This document shows positions 1 to 5,442 of a DNA stretch of 6,269 bases, piece after piece. Location of the stretch: contig JAKUTA010000074.1 in the NCBI GenBank assembly GCA_022447885.1, positions 1-6,269 on the forward strand, written 5' to 3'. The stretch's first letter is position 1, and every line of letters begins with the position of its first letter. This DNA comes from Candidatus Poseidoniales archaeon (GTDB lineage Archaea; Thermoplasmatota; Poseidoniia; Poseidoniales; Thalassarchaeaceae). A program made the position numbers and the translations under genes. Under the pieces are notes generated by a model that had not been told where the DNA came from, did no database searches, and saw nothing but the letters and a program-made list of their open reading frames with translations.

Positions 1-2
1 AA

Positions 3-329
3 GGGAGTACGGTTAGAGCCAGATCCATTCTCGCTTGTCATCATGACGGCAAGTCAGTCACGACAATAGAGGGTCTGTCGCAAGGTCTGGATCTCCATCC
101 CATCCAGGAGGCGTTTGTCGAGACCAATGCGTTTCAGTGCGGCTACTGCACCCCCGGATTCATCCTCATGACGCTTTCCCTCCTCCAGGACGATCCGCGG
201 CCGAGCAGCGAAACCATCCGTGAATGGCTCGACGGCAATATCTGCCGTTGCACCGGCTATGCCCCGATTGAACAGGCCGTCTTTGTTGCGATTCGGCGTC
301 TCAACGAAGCGGAGGCTGCCGATGGCTGA
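3..329 (+). CDS. Molybdenum hydroxylase [2Fe-2S] small subunit (CoxS/XdhC-like), 5' truncated
   Basis: This is the electron-transfer subunit of a xanthine dehydrogenase/aldehyde oxidase-family enzyme. It would carry two [2Fe-2S] clusters that pass electrons from the Mo site towards FAD. The reading frame is open from base 3, and 108 residues are present. The family usually has about 150-165, so the N-terminal plant-ferredoxin-type cluster domain lies mostly beyond the window edge. Visible are the TTIEGL linker, then the all-helical second cluster domain with QCGYCTPGF (Cys46 and Cys49 of the visible part) and CRCTGY (Cys81 and Cys83). These are the four ligands of the second cluster. The stop at 327-329 overlaps the start of the large subunit by 8 bp, so the two are likely translationally coupled. 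One oddity is that the residue aligned with the usual fourth Cys of the first cluster appears to be Arg (codon 21-23). The family assignment is firm; the substrate is unknown. Confidence 0.93.
   Translation, partial: GSTVRARSILACHHDGKSVTTIEGLSQGLDLHPIQEAFVETNAFQCGYCTPGFILMTLSLLQDDPRPSSETIREWLDGNICRCTGYAPIEQAVFVAIRRLNEAEAADG
311..315 (+). promoter_or_regulatory. Ribosome binding site fixing the large-subunit start
   Basis: GGAGG lies 6 nt before the ATG at 322, inside the end of the small-subunit gene. It decides between this start and an in-frame ATG at 220, which would add 34 residues with no homology to the family N-terminus. Confidence 0.75.
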
Positions 330-2595
330 TCCACGTTCTGTGCCTCGCCGTGACGCATTCGCGAAAGTTACCGGGCGGGCGATCTACAGCATCGATTCCG
401 CCTTGCCCTACATGGCGCATGCTGCGGTCGTGCGGGCGGAGCGTGCCCATGGCGAGATCGTCGACATCGATCACGCGGAAGCGTTGGCTGCGCCCGGCGT
501 GCTCGGGGTTGTCTGTGGATCGGACCTCGTCGGCATCTCGCCGCTGTTCGGCCACATCATTCCCGACCACCCGATCCTTGCCATCGACAAGGTGCGCTAC
601 TTCGGGGAACCAGTCGCGGTCGTGGTTGCCGAAACCGTTCAGCAGGCGCAGGATGCTGCCGCAACGGTGTGGGTCGACTACACCGACCTCGAGCCGCTGG
701 TCGACGCAGATACCTCGCTGGCATCGGACCTGTTGATTCACACCCAAAGTTACACGGGGCCGGAAGGCGGATTCCTCGGGATACAGACGAAGGACACCTC
801 GGGAAACAACGTGGCTCACGAGGTCGCGCTCGGGTGGGGTGACGTCGATACTGCCTTCGCCGATGCGCACCTGGTGGTCGAGAACACGATGTGGTTTCCG
901 ATGGTCTACGCCTACGCCATGGAGACCTACAACGCCATTGCGGATTACCGAGGGAACTCGCTCCACGTCATCACCACGGCGCAGCATCCGGTGATGGTTC
1001 GTAGGGAGTTGGCCCGGCTATTCGCCCTGCCGCTGGCGGCTGTGCGAGTTGAAGTGCCATTCGTTGGTGGAGGGTATGGCTCCAAGTCCTACACGAAGCT
1101 CGAGCCGCTGGCGGCAGTCGCCTCCAGGGCCGTAGGACGCCCGGTGCAGGTGACCACCGACTTCGAAGCGGCGATCAACACGACTCGGGCCGATGGGGCC
1201 GAGGTAACGATGCGGACGGCATTCGATGCGGACGGCACGATCCTTGCCCGCGATGCCGACATCATTCTCGACACGGGCGCCTATGCCGACAACAGCCCGC
1301 TTGTCCTCGCCAAGTGTGCGAACCGTTGTTTCGGTCCCTACCGAGTTCCGGCCTTGCGAGTACGGGGCCGAGCTGTCTACACCAATACCACCCCCGCTTC
1401 TTCCTACCGAGGATTCGGTGCCCCGCAGGGCGCCCTCTCCGGCGAAGTCAATCTCGACATGGCTGCACAGCAACTCGGCATCGATCCCGTCGATCTACGG
1501 AGGCGAAACCTTGTCGCGCCCGGAGAAACGATCATGCCCGGCAAGCGGCCAATGGATGCCGACCTCCTTGCCGACATGGAGACCGTCGCCGAGGCTCTCT
1601 TCGAACACACCCTCATAGAAGAACCTGGCATCCGGCGGGGCAGAGCGCTTGCACTCTCCGCGTCGGATGCCGGAGCTTCACCTGTCTCCACGGCGATGGT
1701 GAGGATGCATGCGGATGGCTCAGCCACGCTGCTCACCGGCAGTACGGAGTTGGGCCAAGGAAGCAACACCGTGCTCGCGCAGATCGTGGCGCGCGAACTC
1801 GGACTCGACATTGATCAGGTCGCGGTAGGTCAGTCCGACACCCTTTTCACTCCCTACGAGTGGACAACAGGTGCAAGCCGAACCACCACCATCACCGGCC
1901 TGGCGGTACAGGCCGCGTGCCAGGAAATTTGGTCCAAGCTCCGCGCCCTTCACTCCCAAACCCAAGATGTCGACCCCGACGCCGTGACGGTTGTCGACGG
2001 AGCGTTACTGGTCGATGGCAACATGACGAGCCCCCGCGACGTGATTTGTTCATGGTTCGGCGCCGATGCTGGCGAAGTCACCGGTGTGGGTGTCATCCGA
2101 AAGTCCGGCACAACCGAGGCTCTCCCTCCGTTCTGGGAAGTCGGCATGGTCGGCGTCGAGATCGCGGTTCACGAAGACACCGGTGAGATCGACATCGAGC
2201 ACCTGGTCTTGGTCGGAGATGTGGGCCATGCCATCAATCCGGACCTCGTCAAGGGTCAAGACCTTGGAGCGGCGACCCAGGGACTCGGCTGTGCGCTTTG
2301 GGAGGAACTGCTCTACGAGGGTCAGCAGCTAACGAATCCGAACCTTGTCGAGTATCGGGTACCGCGTTTCAGGGACATGCCGCGAAGAGTTACCTCCGTG
2401 ATCGCCGAGCGCGGAGATGGTGTTGGCCCATATGGGGCAAAGGGCGGGGGAGAAGGCGCGATAAATCCAATCCCGGCTGCGATCGCATCGGCAGTCGCAC
2501 AAGCGGTGGGGGTGTGGCCTGACAGGCTGCCGCTCAACCCTCAGCGGGTATGGGAACTCTTGGAGGCGGCAAACAGTTCTGAAGGACCCAACTGA
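322..2595 (+). CDS. Molybdenum hydroxylase large subunit, molybdopterin-binding (CoxL/XdhB-like)
   Basis: This is the catalytic subunit of a xanthine dehydrogenase/aldehyde oxidase-family enzyme. It would bind the Mo-cytosine or Mo-molybdopterin cofactor and hydroxylate a substrate carbon with water-derived oxygen. It has 757 residues, normal for the family (about 750-800). In order: the N-terminal a/b hammerhead region (DAFAKVTGRAIYS near residue 11; FGEPVAVVVAE near 94), the glycine loop GGGYGSK (249-255), the active-site loop SYRGFGAPQ (361-369), ELGQGSNT (476-483), the SRTTTITG segment (519-526), and GAKGGGEG (705-712), where Glu711 aligns with the catalytic Glu of the family. The CO dehydrogenase form I loop AYRCSFR is absent. 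The residue after GGGYGSK is Ser256, where xanthine dehydrogenases have a purine-binding Glu, so neither CO nor xanthine is the obvious substrate. The start at 322 is preferred over an upstream in-frame ATG at 220 because it follows GGAGG (311-315) with a 6-nt spacer and gives the usual N-terminus. Confidence 0.95.
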   Translation: MADPRSVPRRDAFAKVTGRAIYSIDSALPYMAHAAVVRAERAHGEIVDIDHAEALAAPGVLGVVCGSDLVGISPLFGHIIPDHPILAIDKVRYFGEPVAVVVAETVQQAQDAAATVWVDYTDLEPLVDADTSLASDLLIHTQSYTGPEGGFLGIQTKDTSGNNVAHEVALGWGDVDTAFADAHLVVENTMWFPMVYAYAMETYNAIADYRGNSLHVITTAQHPVMVRRELARLFALPLAAVRVEVPFVGGGYGSKSYTKLEPLAAVASRAVGRPVQVTTDFEAAINTTRADGAEVTMRTAFDADGTILARDADIILDTGAYADNSPLVLAKCANRCFGPYRVPALRVRGRAVYTNTTPASSYRGFGAPQGALSGEVNLDMAAQQLGIDPVDLRRRNLVAPGETIMPGKRPMDADLLADMETVAEALFEHTLIEEPGIRRGRALALSASDAGASPVSTAMVRMHADGSATLLTGSTELGQGSNTVLAQIVARELGLDIDQVAVGQSDTLFTPYEWTTGASRTTTITGLAVQAACQEIWSKLRALHSQTQDVDPDAVTVVDGALLVDGNMTSPRDVICSWFGADAGEVTGVGVIRKSGTTEALPPFWEVGMVGVEIAVHEDTGEIDIEHLVLVGDVGHAINPDLVKGQDLGAATQGLGCALWEELLYEGQQLTNPNLVEYRVPRFRDMPRRVTSVIAERGDGVGPYGAKGGGEGAINPIPAAIASAVAQAVGVWPDRLPLNPQRVWELLEAANSSEGPN

Positions 2596-2634
2596 GAGAA
2601 CGCCACCCTGCGCTTCGGTCTAAACGAGTCTGGT

Positions 2635-3330
2635 CTAGACGTGTTGGCCCCGTTCGAGCTCTTCGATGAGATCGTCACGCGACTCGCAGATGTGCTCGAC
2701 CAGCACTGCGGCCGCCCGCGACGGTTTGCGATCAGCAATGGCATCGGCCAACTCATTGTGGGATCTGTGAGCGTGGGCCCGGTTGCTGAGCAGGTGATAG
2801 CGGTCGACGTTGTCGCGCAGTTGCATGATGATCCGCCGCATGCGGGGTCGATTGGCATGGTGGTAGATGTCGCTGTAGAAGCTGCGGCGCTGGTTGAACG
2901 CTTCAGACGGCGACAGGGTGTTGTCCGCGCTGGCGGTCGCCGCGACCGCCAGTATCCGAGCAGTCTCCTTGCTGATGTTGTCGACCGCGTAGGCCATGCA
3001 CTTCGCCTCGAAAGCGATCCGCATCTCGTAAATCTCCGCCACGTCGTCAGCGGTGAGTTCGGTGACGCGAGCGCCCTTGTGGCCTTCGATCTTCACCAGG
3101 GATTCAACCTCGAGACGACGCAGCGCATCTCGAAGTGGAATACGGCTCACGCCGAGTTGGCCCGCAATCTCGGACTGGGTGAGACGCTGGCCCGGAACCA
3201 GCAGTCCTTCCCTGATCGCTCTCCGCAGTTCCGTGGTCACCGCTTCTTCAGCGGTGACCGGTGATGCCATGTCGAGGCTCAAGTTTAAATCGCTTGGTTC
3301 ACCCTTGTTCTTCGCCCCCAGCGCAACCAT
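2635..3330 (-). CDS. GntR-family transcriptional regulator, FCD/FadR subfamily (regulator 1)
   Basis: This is a one-component DNA-binding regulator of 231 residues, the normal length for the FCD group. The winged helix-turn-helix spans roughly residues 28-92, with PGQRL, then SEIAGQLGVSRIPLRDALRR (53-72) as the helix-turn-helix core. It is followed by EIYEMRIAFE (99-108) at the entry to the all-helical FCD ligand-binding domain. In metal-binding FCD proteins an Asp-x3-His pair and two later His residues bind the metal. Here the pair reads Arg148/Tyr152 (RRSFY), while His191 and His213 remain. The start at 3330 has GGAG about 10 nt upstream; an internal ATG at 3270 is possible but has no ribosome binding site. 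The gene is convergent with the hydroxylase genes (39-bp gap) and divergent from the cupin. It probably controls one or both neighbours and itself (inference). It is a paralogue of the regulator at 5429-6196. Confidence 0.93.
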   Translation of the reverse strand: MVALGAKNKGEPSDLNLSLDMASPVTAEEAVTTELRRAIREGLLVPGQRLTQSEIAGQLGVSRIPLRDALRRLEVESLVKIEGHKGARVTELTADDVAEIYEMRIAFEAKCMAYAVDNISKETARILAVAATASADNTLSPSEAFNQRRSFYSDIYHHANRPRMRRIIMQLRDNVDRYHLLSNRAHAHRSHNELADAIADRKPSRAAAVLVEHICESRDDLIEELERGQHV

Positions 3331-3335
3331 GAACT

Positions 3336-3347
3336 ATTGGCTCCAGT
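3336..3347. promoter_or_regulatory. Degenerate copy of the ATTGGATCCAAT operator core
   Basis: ATTGGCTCCAGT matches 10 of 12 positions of the core shared by the two palindromes at 4021-4070 and 4120-4145. It lies 5 bp upstream of the regulator 1 start codon and overlaps its presumed ribosome binding site (GGAG on the - strand). It could be an autoregulatory site, but the flanks are not palindromic and a chance match is possible. Confidence 0.35.
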
Positions 3348-3369
3348 CGCTCCCGTTGATGATGGATAC

Positions 3370-3375
3370 AGTATA
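3370..3375 (-). promoter_or_regulatory. Candidate -10 element for regulator 1
   Basis: On the - strand the hexamer reads TATACT, a 5/6 match to TATAAT. It would give a 5' leader of about 30 nt containing the GGAG site before the ATG at 3330. It overlaps the self-complementary GTATAC (3371-3376), and the neighbouring GGATAC/GGTATAC half-sites form an imperfect dyad, which is a typical setting for a GntR operator. No convincing -35 hexamer is seen at 16-18 bp. Confidence 0.35.
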
Positions 3376-3438
3376 CCGCGACCATGGAGTCAGTTCCCAG
3401 CCCTGATCATGGTTGCTCCCTGGGGGGCCCTTGACTAC

Positions 3439-3452
3439 GGTATGCGGTATGC
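3439..3452 (+). repeat. Tandem 7-bp repeat spanning the cupin start codon
   Basis: Two abutting exact copies of GGTATGC (3439-3445 and 3446-3452) each contain an ATG. The second ATG (3449) is in the cupin frame. The first (3442) opens a 16-codon frame that ends at 3492. No Shine-Dalgarno precedes either. Confidence 0.6.
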
Positions 3453-3988
3453 AAGATCGGGTGAGCGAAGAGAAGCAGATCAACGACGGTGACTACGCAG
3501 CTGACATCTCCTACCGGGACCAGCCTCTGAGCGGGACTGAGATCAGTGAGATGCAGGATCGCGATGACTGGAACATCAAGAATCCACCAGTAGAAGTGAC
3601 GATCGTCAAGAATCTCCGCGAGACGGAATTGGTTCCTCGGGAATACCGCAATACCAGGGCCCGCTTCATGAAGATGACGGGCGAGCGTCGTTTGCAGCCC
3701 CACTTGAGCGAACTCCCGCCGCTCGGCAAGTCCACGAACCACCGCCACACAACCGAGGCCGTGCTCTACATCATCAAGGGCAACGGCTATACGAATATGG
3801 GATACGACGATGAACCGCTTCAGCGGATTGACTGGGAAGAAGGAGATCTGCTGGGTATTCCGCTGTGGTCGTGGCATCAACACTTCAACACGAGCGAAAC
3901 CGAAACGGTTCGGTATCTGGCCGTTCAGGACACCTTCATGGTCAAGGCTCTCGGACTTCACCAGAGCGAGCGCCACCCTGACCAGTAG
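3449..3988 (+). CDS. Cupin-domain protein resembling one domain of gentisate 1,2-dioxygenase
   Basis: This is a small single-domain cupin of about 179 residues, probably a cytoplasmic metal-binding protein. Cupin motif 1 is seen as HRHTTEAVLYIIKGNG with His98, His100 and Glu103. Motif 2 is GDLLGIPLWSWHQHFN with His143 as the third His ligand. The HRHT...(A)V.Y...G and P.W.WHQHFN patterns resemble the catalytic cupin of gentisate/1-hydroxy-2-naphthoate ring-cleavage dioxygenases, but those enzymes have two cupin domains and about 340-380 residues. It may be a small dioxygenase or an isomerase, or it may bind a ligand without catalysis. The function is not proven. The start is uncertain: ATG 3449 gives a sensible protein but no Shine-Dalgarno is seen. 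TTG 3413, TTG 3431 and GTG 3461 are in-frame alternatives. The stop lies 32 bp before the 50-bp palindrome. Confidence 0.85.
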   Translation: MQDRVSEEKQINDGDYAADISYRDQPLSGTEISEMQDRDDWNIKNPPVEVTIVKNLRETELVPREYRNTRARFMKMTGERRLQPHLSELPPLGKSTNHRHTTEAVLYIIKGNGYTNMGYDDEPLQRIDWEEGDLLGIPLWSWHQHFNTSETETVRYLAVQDTFMVKALGLHQSERHPDQ

Positions 3989-4020
3989 GCCTCGCCTGTG
4001 AGTCGCTGAGCAAGACGCCT

Positions 4021-4070
4021 CACGACCCAGGTCTCGACCATTGGATCCAATGGTGGAGACCTGGGTCGTG
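4021..4070. promoter_or_regulatory. 50-bp near-perfect palindrome containing the operator core
   Basis: The two 25-base arms (4021-4045 and 4046-4070) are complementary except for one G-G mismatch (4036/4055). The mismatch divides it into a perfect inner 18-bp palindrome, ACCATTGGATCCAATGGT (4037-4054), and an outer 15-bp stem, CACGACCCAGGTCTC paired with its complement. The inner part carries the core also found at 4127-4138 and looks like a GntR/FCD operator. The outer GC-rich stem could also form a hairpin in RNA read through from the cupin gene. No T-run follows, so a classical intrinsic terminator is not supported, although terminators lacking a U-tract are reported in actinobacteria. 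Confidence 0.75.
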
Positions 4071-4119
4071 TCGCGCGTGAGCAAACTCAGTGGCACCTAG
4101 CAAAAGTTCCTCACGGTGA

Positions 4120-4145
4120 TAGCCAGATTGGATCCAATCTGGCTA
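4120..4145. promoter_or_regulatory. Perfect 26-bp palindromic operator before the transporter operon
   Basis: The 13-base arm TAGCCAGATTGGA is followed directly by its exact reverse complement, centred between 4132 and 4133. Positions 4127-4138 repeat the 12-bp core of the upstream palindrome, and the two centres are 87 bp apart. The right end overlaps the candidate -10 hexamer at 4144-4149, so a bound protein would cover the promoter spacer as expected for a repressor. GntR/FCD regulators commonly bind such short AT-flanked dyads, and two are encoded in the window. Which of them binds here is inference. Confidence 0.8.
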
Positions 4146-4149
4146 GAAT
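4144..4149 (+). promoter_or_regulatory. Candidate -10 element of the MFS-regulator-SDR operon
   Basis: TAGAAT matches TATAAT at 5 of 6 positions and begins inside the last two bases of the 26-bp palindrome. It would place the transcript start near 4156, about 27 nt before the TTG start of the transporter gene. No good -35 hexamer is visible, as the spacer region is occupied by the palindrome; an activator-free promoter is therefore not certain. Confidence 0.5.
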
Positions 4150-4170
4150 GGTCTGAGGCGGCCGAGGAAC

Positions 4171-4175
4171 AGGGA
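4171..4175 (+). promoter_or_regulatory. Ribosome binding site supporting a TTG start
   Basis: AGGGA lies 7 nt before the TTG at 4183. The next in-frame ATG would begin at residue 40 and remove the first membrane segment, so this site supports the TTG. Confidence 0.6.
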
Positions 4176-4182
4176 CCACGAA

Positions 4183-5442
4183 TTGTCGAGTCAAACCAGC
4201 CTGACGCCTCGACAAGCAAGCATCAACGCCAGCTTCGCCTACGCCGGTTGCATCGTGGCCCAAACTGGTGTGCAGCTCGTCGCCCCTTCCTTGCCGGCGA
4301 TGCGCGATGCCCTCGGATTGACCGATAGCCGCCTGGCCCTCGTGATGACCATCTACCTCCTGCCGGCCGCTCTGGGGGCCCTCCCAGCAGGACTCCTCGC
4401 TGACCGTATAGGTCGCCGCAGAGTCTTCGGCTGGTCAATGGTGCTATTCGGTCTCGCAGGAATCCTCCTCCAGTTCTCCACCGGGTCATTCGGGTTGTTC
4501 CTGGCAATTCGATTCGCGCAAGGGCTCGCATTCGCTGGACTTCTCCCCTTGACGATGACCATCCTCGGCGATGCGTGCCGCGGGGCCGAACTCATTCGCG
4601 GCCAGGGTCGTCGCTCAATCGCGATGCTCACGGGCGACGGGATCTTGCCGATACTCGGCGGTGTCCTCGCGGCCTCGACCTGGCAAGCACCCTGGCTCGG
4701 CCAGTTGTTGGCAGTCCCATTCGGGTTCATGGTGCTCGCCAAGATGACTGATCCACCGTCGCTCGGCACCACGATCCGACGTACAGGAATCCTGGCGGGG
4801 TTCGGACGCGTCTTTCGGATGCAAGGGGTCGTCGCTCTCCAGTACGCCGGGTTCCTGCGGATGTTCACCAAGTTTTCCATAATCGCCTTCCTCCCTATGT
4901 TGTTGGTCGATGTCCGAGGCACGTCTCCTGCCTTTGCCGGTCTGGTGGTTGGCGCTTCGGCGCTCATCGGCATCATCCCGTCACACTTCGCCGGTCGTAT
5001 CGCCGGATGGGGCAAGCCGACTACGTTCATCGCAATTGGATTGGCCAGCGAGGCCGTTGCGCTGGCGGTGTGGGCCCAAGCCCCTTGGCCGGGAACCATC
5101 TTCATGGCCGCCCTGACCTTCGGGGTCGCCGATGGCCTGTCCGGAATCTTCGTGAACTCCTTGGTGGCGGCAACTCCGGAAACCGAACACCGAGCGAGTT
5201 TCATCGCCGCGACCGGCGCGATTCGAAACCTCGCCAAGTTCCTCGGCCCGGCATTCGTGGGGATCCTCCTGCTGATGACGACCCTGCCAGATGCCTTCAC
5301 GATCATGGCGACAGCCATGCTGCTGTCCACGTTCCTCGTTCTCCCACTGCGCGTTCTCGACAGTCGCCTCGAAGACCAACGGGACAACGAAGGCGATCGG
5401 TTGGCCCCTACGGAATCGGTGAGGTCCGATGACATCCGTTGA
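4183..5442 (+). CDS. Major facilitator superfamily transporter
   Basis: This is an inner-membrane secondary transporter of 419 residues, the usual size of a 12-helix MFS protein. Hydrophobic segments are seen near residues 16-36, 49-72, 82-99, 104-127, 148-165, 171-187, 216-242, 250-268, 280-298, 304-328, 340-365 and 370-389. The MFS motif A between helices 2 and 3 is present as GLLADRIGRR (70-79), and helix 4 carries Arg110. The short hydrophilic C-terminal tail (from about 390) is rich in Asp, Glu and Arg. The start is TTG 4183, backed by AGGGA; later ATGs would lose helix 1. The gene sits behind a palindromic operator and overlaps the next regulator by 14 bp. It probably imports a substrate of the neighbouring catabolic enzymes or exports a related toxic compound. 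The sequence does not decide direction or substrate. Confidence 0.94.
   Translation: MSSQTSLTPRQASINASFAYAGCIVAQTGVQLVAPSLPAMRDALGLTDSRLALVMTIYLLPAALGALPAGLLADRIGRRRVFGWSMVLFGLAGILLQFSTGSFGLFLAIRFAQGLAFAGLLPLTMTILGDACRGAELIRGQGRRSIAMLTGDGILPILGGVLAASTWQAPWLGQLLAVPFGFMVLAKMTDPPSLGTTIRRTGILAGFGRVFRMQGVVALQYAGFLRMFTKFSIIAFLPMLLVDVRGTSPAFAGLVVGASALIGIIPSHFAGRIAGWGKPTTFIAIGLASEAVALAVWAQAPWPGTIFMAALTFGVADGLSGIFVNSLVAATPETEHRASFIAATGAIRNLAKFLGPAFVGILLLMTTLPDAFTIMATAMLLSTFLVLPLRVLDSRLEDQRDNEGDRLAPTESVRSDDIR

Noticed and set aside
220..321. Upstream extension of the large subunit by 34 residues from ATG 220.
   Set aside because: It overlaps the end of the small subunit including its second cluster motif, has no Shine-Dalgarno, and does not resemble the family N-terminus. 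ATG 322 has GGAGG.
2596..2640. Possible terminator or operator in the convergent gap (GTCTA...TAGAC inverted repeat, GGTCTA direct repeat).
   Set aside because: The stem is only 5 bp with a 13-base loop and there is no T-run. The repeat is too short to distinguish from chance.
3431..3459. TTGACT at 3431-3436 as a -35 element for the cupin promoter.
   Set aside because: No -10-like hexamer is found 16-18 bp downstream, and the position would place the transcript start inside the coding region for ATG 3449.
3407..4096. Long open frame of 229 codons on the - strand opposite the cupin gene.
   Set aside because: It has no recognisable domain and is rich in residues expected from antisense reading. 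It covers the cupin, whose motifs are clear, and runs through the 50-bp palindrome.
5033..5046. ATTGGATTGGCC as another operator copy inside the MFS gene.
   Set aside because: It matches only the first half of the core and has no dyad symmetry.
4353..5435. Open frame of 360 codons on the - strand opposite the MFS transporter.
   Set aside because: The translation is Arg/Pro/Ala-rich with no domain. Its length is explained by the GC-rich third positions of the membrane protein gene.
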